From NCBI RefSeq assembly GCF_016593235.1, contig NZ_AP023065.1, positions 434,001-498,000 of the forward strand: DNA of 64,000 bases, given 5' to 3'. Every line of letters begins with the position of its first letter. Position 1 is the first letter of the stretch. Below the pieces are notes generated by a model. It was not told the origin of the DNA. It ran no database searches and worked only from the letters and a program-made list of their open reading frames with translations. Both the position numbers and the translations under genes were made by a program. Origin of the DNA: Nitratiruptor sp. YY09-18 (GTDB lineage Bacteria; Campylobacterota; Campylobacteria; Campylobacterales; Nitratiruptoraceae). This document shows positions 8,290-15,411 of this stretch, in pieces.

Positions 8290-8535
8290 ATGAAATTTTA
8301 TGTGCAAGGAAAAATCTTTTCTGTGAGAAAAAGAGTGAGTGATGAAAAAGAGGTGGTATATGCGCAGTTTCTTCAAAAAAATGAAAATGGTGCAAGTATT
8401 ACGGATGTAAAAATTGTTGAAGATCCACAAGGTTTGATAAAAGAGGAACAGAGCGTACGTATACCCATAAAGATTAGTACATACAACAATAAGGTTTTTT
8501 ACACCCAAAATGGTCAGATAGAGGCAGTTAAATAA
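8290..8535 (+). CDS. Small protein of the mobile element, possible OB-fold ssDNA-binding protein
   Basis: An 81-residue protein with no family I can name. It alternates short hydrophobic strands (FYVQGKIFSVRKR, VVYAQFL, VRIPIKISTY, KVFYTQNGQIE) with charged turns, which looks all-beta and OB-like. Its place directly after a rolling-circle Rep is where single-stranded phages and plasmids often carry an ssDNA-binding protein, so that role is a reasonable guess. The start is well supported by the RBS AAAGGAGG. It is followed 12 bases later by the FtsK-like gene. The functional call is inference only. Confidence 0.55.
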   Translation: MKFYVQGKIFSVRKRVSDEKEVVYAQFLQKNENGASITDVKIVEDPQGLIKEEQSVRIPIKISTYNNKVFYTQNGQIEAVK

Positions 8536-8547
8536 AAGGAGGAAATC

Positions 8548-9864
8548 ATGTTTTATACACTTAAACAACTTTTTTGGAGCTTGCTTTTAGCAAGCTCCAT
8601 TGTTATAGGAATTTTCGTTTTTATAGATGGAAGCGAATTTTACAAAAATGTAAATATGTATATGATGATATTCTTGTTAGATATAGCAATTTTTATAAGA
8701 TTTGTGCGAAACTGGAAGTATATATCAATGCCATATGCTCAAAATTTATATGGAAGATTTTTGCATAATACATTTTTAGGATTGAGAGATAGAAGAACTG
8801 TTTTTTTGGATCTTTTTCTATTTAAAAAAAGCGTGAAAACTAGTTCAAATTTACTAGAGGTAGTCTATAAAAAAATAGGTATGCAAAGATTTGCTCTCTA
8901 CTACTACAATTTTATAGCTATTAATAAAGAGCAATATGAGAAAAATGCTGAAAAAATAATTCATTATCTTGGTTATCATCAATTTACTATTAGTGTAGAG
9001 CCAATATTTAGAAAAATGGTAAGATTGGTTTTTTATAGGCTTCCTCACTTCTATAGATATTTTGATGTAATAAATTTTATACAAAATCCATATGGAATTT
9101 TTTTAGGTCTAGGAAAAGATGGTTTAATATACCGAGATTTTGCTAAATTGGATCACCATTTAATAGTTGGGGAAACCGGAGCAGGGAAGAGTAATTTTAT
9201 GCATGTATTGCTATTTTCTATCTTAAACAGAAAATGCTTTAAAAGTGTTGACAGGATCTATCTTATCGACTTAAAAGGGGGAATAGAATTAAAACGTTAC
9301 GAAAATATTAATAAAATGAAATTTGTTTACGATATAAAAAAATTAGATGAACTCTTAAATGATATTGTAGATCAGATGAATATAATATTAAAAAGTTTAA
9401 GAGAAAAAAACATACGTAAGGCTCAAAAATATACATTTATCTTTTTTGACGAGATTGGAGCTATAAGCTCTTATCCAGATAAAAAGTTACGTGAATCAAT
9501 ATTTCGCAAACTGGCATTAATTGCCATGCAGGGACGGGCTGCCGGGATTTTAATCTTTGCATTTGCACAAAAAATTGATAATACTATTTTACCTTCTATC
9601 ATAGTAAACAATTTACAATCTCGAGTTCTCTTTAAAACATCAAGTGATCATAATATCAATCTTATAGATTTAAAAGAGAATCTTAGAGAGAAATTTACAA
9701 TGGAAATACAAGATTTTCAAAAGGGGCGATGTATTTATAAAGATGGAGATACATCAGAAAAAATAATGGTTCAAACACCATATATTGATGATGTAACTTT
9801 AAATACTTTAATAAATTTATACGAAAAAAATTATCCAAAGTTGTGCGCGCTAGAATCTACGTAG
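8548..9864 (+). CDS. Membrane-anchored FtsK/HerA-type DNA translocase of the mobile element
   Basis: A 438-residue protein with two N-terminal membrane segments (about 8-28 and 36-54), a linker, and a P-loop ATPase core: Walker A GETGAGKS (208-215), DLKGGIEL (241-248) as in FtsK/SpoIIIE, and Walker B FIFFDE (297-302). No FtsK gamma domain is visible at the C-terminus. This organisation resembles single-protein dsDNA transfer ATPases (TraB/Tra of actinobacterial elements) and also coupling proteins. In this operon it most likely moves element DNA through the membrane. Phage Zot-like morphogenesis is a less likely alternative because the motifs are FtsK-like. The RBS AAAGGAGG is strong. Confidence 0.78.
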   Translation: MFYTLKQLFWSLLLASSIVIGIFVFIDGSEFYKNVNMYMMIFLLDIAIFIRFVRNWKYISMPYAQNLYGRFLHNTFLGLRDRRTVFLDLFLFKKSVKTSSNLLEVVYKKIGMQRFALYYYNFIAINKEQYEKNAEKIIHYLGYHQFTISVEPIFRKMVRLVFYRLPHFYRYFDVINFIQNPYGIFLGLGKDGLIYRDFAKLDHHLIVGETGAGKSNFMHVLLFSILNRKCFKSVDRIYLIDLKGGIELKRYENINKMKFVYDIKKLDELLNDIVDQMNIILKSLREKNIRKAQKYTFIFFDEIGAISSYPDKKLRESIFRKLALIAMQGRAAGILIFAFAQKIDNTILPSIIVNNLQSRVLFKTSSDHNINLIDLKENLREKFTMEIQDFQKGRCIYKDGDTSEKIMVQTPYIDDVTLNTLINLYEKNYPKLCALEST

Positions 9865-9882
9865 CAGATGATGGGCGCGCAC
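9843..9882. repeat. GC-only inverted repeat between convergent genes
   Basis: GTGCGCGC (9843-9850) and its exact complement GCGCGCAC (9875-9882) flank a 24-base spacer that contains the palindrome CTACGTAG (9857-9864), which includes the stop codon of the FtsK-like gene. Such a GC block is striking in this AT-rich island. It lies between the convergent translocase and integrase genes. It could end transcription or be a protein-binding site such as a transfer origin; no T-run follows. Confidence 0.6.
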
Positions 9883-9906
9883 CCTTGACATATTTTATAT
9901 AAAGTG

Positions 9907-10839
9907 TCAGAAATAATCTATACTGTCTATAATTTCTTTTTTAGTATCAAGTCCATAACCCTTAGCATAAATATCTATAGTTACATGTTCGTTATGATTT
10001 TTTGCATGACCAAGGATTTCTTGAATTATGTGTAATTTATCGGGGTGTAATGATGTAGCTTTTTGTGCGAATGTACCTCGTATCGTATGCACATTTTTAG
10101 ATTCTGCTATTGCTTGAGGTATTGCTTTATATAGTCTATTTATTATTCTTTTTTTAAATGCATTTTCAGATATATTGAATTTTGGATAGGATCTATGAAT
10201 ATTTAATTCTAAAAGTTTTTTATGAAGAGGTATTTTACGCATTCCTGAAAGTGTTTTTGAGTTTTTAATATGAAAATAGTAGATATTTTTTTCCTTATCA
10301 TATTCAATATCTTTTTGTGTCAAGTTATAAACTTCCGAAATACGCATTCCAGTATAGGCTAAAATATAAAATATTTTTTGATATTCAGTTTTATCAAATT
10401 TATATGTAAGTAAAGCTTGAATTTCTTTGTCACTATAATTTTGTATTAATTCTTTTCTTTTCTTTTTTTGTTCACTTTCATCAAGCATTTCTAAATTTTT
10501 TGCTCGATTTTCACTTATGAACCTTCTTGATTTTGCAAAATCAAGAAAGTTTTTCAAATAAGCAATATGTTTATTTATTGTTCTATTGCTTAATTTTTTT
10601 TCAATAAGAAAATTTTGAAAAGCTTCAAAATTTTCTAAATCTAAATTTTCAATATCCGTATCTTTGAAAAATTCTATTAAATATTTGAATGTTGTTATAT
10701 ATGCCTCAATACTTTTTTCACTCACTTTTTTAAATCTCTTTTTATGTTTAATAAAATCAATTTCCAATTTTTGGAAATTTAATATTGATACCTGGTTCAT
10801 AGCTTTTATTGTTTGTTTTGCTCTTTGATATTTGGTCAA
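9907..10839 (-). CDS. int: Tyrosine recombinase/integrase, catalytic part
   Basis: A 310-codon frame (TTG at 10839, but open upstream to 10905) with a SAM-like core-binding domain (about 35-105) and a complete catalytic domain: Arg166 in TGMRISEV, Lys195, His251-x-x-Arg254 in HTIRG, His278 in LGHAK and the nucleophile Tyr291. It should therefore be able to cut and join DNA. It faces away from the tRNA-Asn 3' end, as expected for an element integrated there. The missing arm-binding domain is found in the overlapping upstream frame (10866-11171), suggesting either a recent one-base deletion or a -1 frameshift product of about 421 residues. Confidence 0.9.
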   Translation of the reverse strand: MTKYQRAKQTIKAMNQVSILNFQKLEIDFIKHKKRFKKVSEKSIEAYITTFKYLIEFFKDTDIENLDLENFEAFQNFLIEKKLSNRTINKHIAYLKNFLDFAKSRRFISENRAKNLEMLDESEQKKKRKELIQNYSDKEIQALLTYKFDKTEYQKIFYILAYTGMRISEVYNLTQKDIEYDKEKNIYYFHIKNSKTLSGMRKIPLHKKLLELNIHRSYPKFNISENAFKKRIINRLYKAIPQAIAESKNVHTIRGTFAQKATSLHPDKLHIIQEILGHAKNHNEHVTIDIYAKGYGLDTKKEIIDSIDYF

Positions 10840-10865
10840 ATGCTGTTTGATTTTTCGTAGTTTTT

Positions 10866-11171
10866 CTATTTCGTAAAATTTTCTAATGCAATTCTCAGTT
10901 CTTCTTCAGTTTCGTACTCGAAATATAATTTTATATCGTCATACTCAAGCTTAAACATTTCTTCCTCGTTTAAAAGGTCTAAAATTTTTTTTCTTGCTAA
11001 AGCAATCCTAAATTCTTTTGTTCTTAATGATATTCGAAACAGTTTATATTTTATCCTTCTTCTATAATAATAAATTTTACCGACTTTGTATAGTCTTTTG
11101 GTAGATTTTTGAAAAAATGTATCATAGTTTTGTGATTTTGTATCATAGTTCTGCAGAAGATTGTATTGCAT
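10866..11171 (-). CDS. Integrase N-terminal arm-binding region in a separate frame
   Basis: About 101 codons from the first ATG outside the tRNA (the longer open frame to 11273 only translates tRNA-Asn and is not credible). Residues like VGKIYYYRRRI, ISLRTKEFRIALARKKI match the N-terminal region seen in many phage-type integrases. It ends with EELRIALENFTK and a TAG at 10866-10868. At 10881-10875 the sequence A AAT TTT is a perfect X-XXY-YYZ slippery heptamer, and slipping back by one base there continues straight into the integrase frame. No clear RBS was found, so the start is uncertain; transcription may come from the tRNA promoter. Confidence 0.65.
   Translation of the reverse strand: MQYNLLQNYDTKSQNYDTFFQKSTKRLYKVGKIYYYRRRIKYKLFRISLRTKEFRIALARKKILDLLNEEEMFKLEYDDIKLYFEYETEEELRIALENFTK
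11118..11150. repeat. Two 12-bp direct repeats near the integrase end of the element
   Basis: TGTATCATAGTT occurs at 11118-11129 and 11139-11150, a 21-bp period (two helical turns), 63 bases from the tRNA 3' end. The position and phasing fit arm-type integrase sites next to an attachment site, but the repeat is also inside the coding frame (NYDT...NYDT), so it may only reflect protein sequence. Confidence 0.5.
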
Positions 11172-11212
11172 TGAAGTAAGAGTACCGTTAGGAGTGTTAT
11201 TATCTAAAATTG

Positions 11213-11287
11213 TGGCTCCGGATGCAGGATTCGAACCTGCGACCAACCGGTTAACAGCCGGTTGCTCTACCACTGAGCTAATCCGGA
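11213..11287 (-). tRNA. tRNA-Asn (anticodon GTT), CCA encoded
   Basis: Read on the minus strand, a full cloverleaf is visible: acceptor stem TCCGGAT/ATCCGGA, D-arm with AGCTCAGTGGTAGAGC, anticodon loop CTGTTAA (GTT, Asn) closed by an ACCGG/CCGGT stem, T-arm GCAGGTTCGAATCCTGC, discriminator G and an encoded CCA at 11213-11215. Its 3' end borders the integrase side of the accessory island, so it is the likely integration target. No second copy of its 3' end was seen to the left in this window. Confidence 0.97.
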
Positions 11288-11328
11288 ATATCGAAGTTTA
11301 GAAGCTTCGCGTTTGATTTGTGAGTAGA

Positions 11329-11357
11329 ATTATAAGCAAAAAATTTTGAGATGTCAA
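11329..11357 (-). promoter_or_regulatory. Consensus sigma-70 promoter of tRNA-Asn
   Basis: On the minus strand TTGACA (11357-11352) is followed after exactly 17 bases by TATAAT (11334-11329). Transcription would start about 35 bases before the tRNA. This is the best match to a housekeeping promoter in the window. It may also feed the integrase frames downstream of the tRNA. Confidence 0.85.
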
Positions 11358-11402
11358 GAGTTTTGCGTGTGTGCAAAAAAGATTTTTACAAAGCAGATTT
11401 TC

Positions 11403-11798
11403 TCAACCATTTTGCATAAATGATAAAAAGAGCAGCATTGGATAAATGATGACATTGAGATAGCTCATCCATGTCTCAATCTTTATATCAAGAGGCATCG
11501 GGAGAACCTCTTGCAAGCGATTTTCTTGCAGTTTTTGCACAATGATGAGTTTGAATGAGATATCTATAAATTTAAAAAAGAGAATAGTTAAAAACCAGAA
11601 GTTGTGAAGGCCATATTTCATGCCAAGATAGAGGGTGTAGATGAAACTTGGATGAGAAAAAAAGAAATAAAATATGCCTTGTTTGTATTTAGCATAGATG
11701 TTTTGGATCACACCCCCAAGAGTTGAAGACTTTTGCCATGAAGATTCATAGATTTCAAACAATGCTAATACAAAAACATATATAATAATCTCTTGCAT
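11403..11798 (-). CDS. Hypothetical membrane protein (about 4 transmembrane helices)
   Basis: A 131-residue hydrophobic protein that I cannot assign to a family. It begins with a membrane stretch (MQEIIIYVFVLALFEIY) and has further hydrophobic segments around 50-62, 70-90 and 110-128. The ATG at 11798 is chosen over an upstream start at 11834 because AGGA lies at the right distance before it, and because the longer form would overlap the divergent asparaginase gene. It is the first core gene to the right of the tRNA, transcribed toward it. Confidence 0.7.
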   Translation of the reverse strand: MQEIIIYVFVLALFEIYESSWQKSSTLGGVIQNIYAKYKQGIFYFFFSHPSFIYTLYLGMKYGLHNFWFLTILFFKFIDISFKLIIVQKLQENRLQEVLPMPLDIKIETWMSYLNVIIYPMLLFLSFMQNG

Positions 11799-11820
11799 AT
11801 TTATCCTTGAGAGGTTTGGC

Positions 11821-12303
11821 GTGATTATACTCAATACTGGTGGAACATTTAATAAAATTTATGACAAAATCAAAGGTGAGCTTATAGTTCCTCCATCAAA
11901 CCAAGCAATTGAAGAGATTCTCCAAAAGTGTGCTCTCAAGATCCCTATCAAAGGTCTTATTTACAAAGATAGTTTAGAATTTACCCAAAATGATAGAGAA
12001 GAATTGGCACAGACTGTTAAAGAGCTTCCTCAAAAAAGCGTAATAGTTGTGCATGGGACTGATACAATGGATAAAAGCGCTGCATTTATAGCTAAACAAG
12101 ACATTGATAAATGCATTGTTTTAACAGGTGCAATGGTGCCTTATGCAATTGATCAGAGTGAAGCGAGTGCAAATTTGATGCTAGCAATTGCAAAAGCAAA
12201 ATTAGCTTGGGAGAGTGGAGTATTTATAGCGATGCATGGGAATGTGGCAGAGTTTGATACGATATATAAAGACCGACAAAGGGGAGTCTTTTGTCTAAAG
12301 TAA
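11821..12303 (+). CDS. Single-domain asparaginase (N-terminal domain only)
   Basis: A 160-residue protein matching only the N-terminal catalytic domain of L-asparaginase (about half the usual ~330 residues). The threonine nucleophile motif NTGGTF is at the start, HGTDTMD supplies the second Thr-Asp pair, and LTGAMVP corresponds to the TGAM(R)P motif, with Val in place of the usual Arg. The C-terminal domain is absent, not frameshifted: the frame stops inside the ccoI start region (13-base overlap). Whether it hydrolyses asparagine is unknown. It starts with GTG after GAGAGG and is coupled to ccoI. Confidence 0.85.
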   Translation: MIILNTGGTFNKIYDKIKGELIVPPSNQAIEEILQKCALKIPIKGLIYKDSLEFTQNDREELAQTVKELPQKSVIVVHGTDTMDKSAAFIAKQDIDKCIVLTGAMVPYAIDQSEASANLMLAIAKAKLAWESGVFIAMHGNVAEFDTIYKDRQRGVFCLK

Positions 12304-14687
12304 GATGTGATCATTGCCATTTGGAGTTTGATGAAGATGTAATGATCAAAGATGGTGATAAATATTTTTGCTGCAAAGGGTGCCAAGGGGTCTATCATCT
12401 CTTGCGCTCTGAAGGGCTTGAAAGCTTCTACGATAAACTTGGTGATACAAAACTCCAGCCTGCACAGCAGCCAAAAGAGGATCTTGAAAAATTTGATCTT
12501 GAAGGGTTTGTCAATCGCTATGTCAAAAAGCGCGATGATGGTCTTTATGAAATCAATTTAATCATAGAGGGGATCCACTGTGCCGCATGTGTCTGGCTCA
12601 ATGAGAAGGTGCTCCATAAGCTTCCAGGTATTATAGAAGCGAGTATCAACTATACAAACAATAAAGCCAAAATCATCTGGGATCCTGAAGTCATTAAACT
12701 TTCTAAAATCATAGAGACTATTCGTTCTATCGGCTACAACGCCTATCCATACGATCCATCTTTGCAAGAAGAACGGGCTCTTAAGCAGCGTAGGGACTAC
12801 TATGCAAGGATATTGCTCGCAGTCTTTGCTACCATGAATATTATGTGGATTGCAATTGCGCAGTATGTGGGGTTTTTTACCGGTATGCGCAGTGATATCA
12901 AAAACATTCTCAATATAGCAGAATTTGCACTAGCAACTCCTACACTTTTTTATAGTGGATGGGTTTTTTTCAAAGGGGCGTATTACGGTATAAAAAATCG
13001 TTTCATCAATATGGATTTCCTCGTTGCTACTGGTGCGTTGCTTACTTACCTCTATTCAATTTATGCCATGGTAACCCATACGGGTGAGGTCTATTTTGAT
13101 TCGGTGACGATGATTATCACTTTTGTACTTGTAGGTAAATATCTTGAAGTTTTGAGTAAGAAGCAGGCTGTCGATACTGTTGATGCACTTCTTGGATCTT
13201 TGCCTACTGAAGTGACTGTCATCAAAGATGGCTCCAAAGCATTGGTAAGCGTAGAGAATGTGATTGTCGGAGATATCATCGAGCTCAAACCTGGTGAGAA
13301 AGTGGTCATCGATGGTGTGATTGTGAATGGGGAAGCAAGCTTTGATGAGAGTAGTTTAACTGGAGAGAGTGTGCCTGTTTTCAAAAAGGAGGGGGATGAG
13401 GTATTAAGTGGCTCTATCTGTCTTGATGGTGTTGTGCGCTATGAAGCAACGAAGGAGTTTAGTACTTCACTCATATCAAATATTGCTACACTTTTAGAAG
13501 ATGCGGTGACGAAAAAGCCACGCGTCGAGCAGCTTGCCAATCAGATAAGCGGCTACTTTAGCCTCACTATCCTCTCTATTGCCATGTTTACATTTTTTGG
13601 CTGGTATTTTCATACAGGATTTGAGCATGCTCTTATTGTGGCAGTGAGTGTCATCGTTATAGCGTGTCCTTGTGCCCTTGGACTAGCAACTCCTATGGCA
13701 ACACTAGTAGGGCTTGGAGAGGCTTTGAAAAGAGGCATTTTGTTTAAAGAGGCAAGATTTTTAGAAACTATTGCCAAAAGCGATACAGTTGTGCTAGATA
13801 AGACAGGAACTATCACAAAAGGAAAGCCTGAGGTAGTAGCAGAGGAGAAGTTTAAAGAGTTTGATGAAAATATCGTCTACACTCTTTGCGAACACTCCAA
13901 CCATCCTATTAGCCGAGGAGTATTAGAATATCTCGCTAAAAAGAGCAAACACAAAATCTTGCAATCACAGAAGATAGAGGAGATTAAAGCACGAGGTATC
14001 AAAGCTATCATTGATGGAAAAGAGGTGCTAGGGGGCAACGCACAATTTTTGCACGAAAATGGTATAACTATGAGTTATGAGGGAGAAAACTCTCTCTTTG
14101 CAGTTGCGATTGACAAGGAGCTTGTAGTGCTCTATGAATTAGCCGATGAGCTAAGAGAAAATGCAGCATATGCTATCGGCAAGATAAAAGAGCTGGGATT
14201 AGAAGTATGGATGCTTACAGGCGACAATGAAAGAAGTGCAGCAAAAGTGGCAAAGATGGCAGGGATAGATAAATATCGTGCCAAACTCTTGCCACAAGAA
14301 AAAAGTGCTTTTATCGATAAGCTCCACCATGCAGGTAAAGTTGTTATAATGGCAGGAGATGGTATCAATGATGCGATTGCTCTAGCTTGTAGTGATATCG
14401 CCATCGCTATGGGAAGTGGTGCTGATATTGCTCTGAGTGTGAGCGATGTGGTGCTCCTTGATGAAAAACCTATGAAGATTTACGAAGCGATCGTGATAGG
14501 ACGCAGAGTGTTCCGTGCAGTCAAAGAGAATCTTGCTCTCTCACTTCTTTATAATGTCATAGCAGTACCGTTAGCGGTAATGGGATATGTCAATCCACTC
14601 TTTGCAGCTCTTGCTATGTCACTCAGCTCATTAACGGTTGTTGGAAACAGTTTTAGAATAAAGGGGATCCGATGGACGCGTGGGTAA
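12291..14687 (+). CDS. ccoI: Copper P1B-type ATPase CcoI (cbb3 oxidase maturation)
   Basis: A 798-residue P1B ATPase. The N-terminus has a Cys-rich metal-binding region (CDHC, FCCKGC), then an HMA domain with GIHCAAC (Cys97, Cys100), eight membrane helices, the transport motif CPCALG (Cys459-Pro-Cys461), phosphorylation motif DKTGT (Asp503), HP motif in SNHPIS, TGDN and GDGIND. The double N-terminal Cys region and the neighbour ccoS mark it as FixI/CcoI, which exports copper for assembly of the CuB centre of cbb3 cytochrome oxidase, rather than a copper-resistance CopA. The start is TTG at 12291 behind GGGGAG. Confidence 0.93.
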   Translation: MSKVRCDHCHLEFDEDVMIKDGDKYFCCKGCQGVYHLLRSEGLESFYDKLGDTKLQPAQQPKEDLEKFDLEGFVNRYVKKRDDGLYEINLIIEGIHCAACVWLNEKVLHKLPGIIEASINYTNNKAKIIWDPEVIKLSKIIETIRSIGYNAYPYDPSLQEERALKQRRDYYARILLAVFATMNIMWIAIAQYVGFFTGMRSDIKNILNIAEFALATPTLFYSGWVFFKGAYYGIKNRFINMDFLVATGALLTYLYSIYAMVTHTGEVYFDSVTMIITFVLVGKYLEVLSKKQAVDTVDALLGSLPTEVTVIKDGSKALVSVENVIVGDIIELKPGEKVVIDGVIVNGEASFDESSLTGESVPVFKKEGDEVLSGSICLDGVVRYEATKEFSTSLISNIATLLEDAVTKKPRVEQLANQISGYFSLTILSIAMFTFFGWYFHTGFEHALIVAVSVIVIACPCALGLATPMATLVGLGEALKRGILFKEARFLETIAKSDTVVLDKTGTITKGKPEVVAEEKFKEFDENIVYTLCEHSNHPISRGVLEYLAKKSKHKILQSQKIEEIKARGIKAIIDGKEVLGGNAQFLHENGITMSYEGENSLFAVAIDKELVVLYELADELRENAAYAIGKIKELGLEVWMLTGDNERSAAKVAKMAGIDKYRAKLLPQEKSAFIDKLHHAGKVVIMAGDGINDAIALACSDIAIAMGSGADIALSVSDVVLLDEKPMKIYEAIVIGRRVFRAVKENLALSLLYNVIAVPLAVMGYVNPLFAALAMSLSSLTVVGNSFRIKGIRWTRG

Positions 14688-14902
14688 TAGCGATGATGAT
14701 TTTTATTTCTACCTTGCTTGGGGCTTTTGGGCTCTTTGCTCTTATATGGGGTCTAAAAACCGGTCAGTTTGATGATACGACCAAATTTTTGGATGGTGCT
14801 CGCTTTGATGGTGAAGAGGAGCTCAAAGATGCTGTCATGATGGAAGAGAAGAAAAAAGAGTTAGAAAGACGCAGAAAAGATAGACGAATAATGCCTCATT
14901 AG
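14672..14902 (+). CDS. ccoS: cbb3-type cytochrome oxidase assembly protein CcoS
   Basis: A 76-residue protein with a single N-terminal membrane helix (about 5-27), then the conserved CcoS stretch around LKTGQFDD, an acidic segment and a basic tail (ERRRKDRR). CcoS is needed for insertion of cofactors into cbb3 oxidase. It overlaps the end of ccoI by 16 bases, the usual arrangement. Its stop codon overlaps the end of a small convergent frame. Confidence 0.9.
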   Translation: MDAWVIAMMIFISTLLGAFGLFALIWGLKTGQFDDTTKFLDGARFDGEEELKDAVMMEEKKKELERRRKDRRIMPH

Positions 14903-15015
14903 AGGTCTTTTTTGTTCTGTTTATCGAGAAGATACCAAAGTACTCCTATAAGGATCGGAAGAGCTACCCATACCGCTACTTGAGGTAAAATTGGGTTTTT
15001 AAGAAGTTCGCTCAT
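14899..15015 (-). CDS. Possible 38-residue single-pass membrane protein
   Basis: A short frame beginning MSELLKNPILPQVAVWVALP and ending with a charged tail (LDKQNKKDL). One helix of about 18 residues (VAVWVALPILIGVLWYLL) spans the membrane. It lies downstream of the cytochrome c553 gene on the same strand, after a strong hairpin, and overlaps the ccoS stop by 4 bases. The RBS is poor. Small single-helix subunits are common in c-type cytochrome and oxidase systems, so it may be real; this is not proven. Confidence 0.45.
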   Translation of the reverse strand: MSELLKNPILPQVAVWVALPILIGVLWYLLDKQNKKDL

Positions 15016-15020
15016 TGTTG

Positions 15021-15040
15021 TTTCGGGCCAAAGCCCGAAA
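15021..15040 (-). terminator. Perfect 8-bp hairpin after the cytochrome c553 gene
   Basis: TTTCGGGC-CAAA-GCCCGAAA is an exact inverted repeat starting 3 bases after the cytochrome stop (minus strand). No T-run follows in the direction of cytochrome transcription, so it may act as a partial terminator or an mRNA 3' stabiliser that lets some transcription reach the small downstream frame. Confidence 0.6.
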
Positions 15041-15042
15041 TA

Positions 15043-15345
15043 TTACTTGAGTTTAGCAATATAATCAGCCAAAGCTTCGATGTCAGCATCGCTAAGATTT
15101 GCCACTTGACCTTTCATCAAAGCACCCATACCGTGTACGTTTCTCGTACCAGCTTTGTAGCCTTTGAGAGCTTCAACAGTCTTTTCTTTTGGCCAGCCTT
15201 TGATAACTTCAGATTTGCCAAGAGCTTTTTTCTCACCATTTGCACCATGACATCCAGCACATTTTTTATAAAGGGCTGCACCGTCAGCCGCCATAAGAGT
15301 AGTTGCAACTGCTGCTGCAAGAGTAAGTACTGCCAATTTTTTCAT
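15043..15345 (-). CDS. Periplasmic cytochrome c553-like class I c-type cytochrome
   Basis: A 100-residue protein with a signal peptide (about 1-19, ending LMA-AD), one haem site CAGCH near residue 29-33, and a candidate axial Met in HGMGALMKGQ. It should carry electrons between the bc1 complex and cbb3 oxidase or reductases in the periplasm. The ATG at 15345 is chosen over 15372 because a good RBS (AAAAGGAG) lies just before it and the signal peptide starts there. The nearby ccoI-ccoS genes fit a respiratory role. Confidence 0.93.
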   Translation of the reverse strand: MKKLAVLTLAAAVATTLMAADGAALYKKCAGCHGANGEKKALGKSEVIKGWPKEKTVEALKGYKAGTRNVHGMGALMKGQVANLSDADIEALADYIAKLK

Positions 15346-15375
15346 TATTGACTCCTTTTTGATAAAATTCACAAA

Positions 15376-15381
15376 ATTATA
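15376..15381 (-). promoter_or_regulatory. Putative -10 element for cytochrome c553
   Basis: The minus strand reads TATAAT 31 bases before the cytochrome start codon, in an A/T-rich upstream context. No good -35 box is seen, as is usual for Campylobacterota housekeeping promoters. Confidence 0.45.
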
Positions 15382-15411
15382 AGTTAATTTTTCTTTATTA
15401 AAAATAAAAGG

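Noticed and set aside
8548-9864. Zot-like filamentous phage morphogenesis protein
   Set aside because: Rep plus small OB-like protein suggested an inovirus, but the ATPase has the FtsK-type DLKGG segment and N-terminal helices, and no coat or adsorption protein genes are seen.
1-11212. Left attachment site (copy of the tRNA-Asn 3' end)
   Set aside because: I looked for fragments of the tRNA 3' sequence in the island and saw no convincing copy. The other end probably lies outside the window.
11172-11273. N-terminal extension of the integrase-like small frame
   Set aside because: The extra codons translate the tRNA-Asn gene itself, so the start must be downstream.
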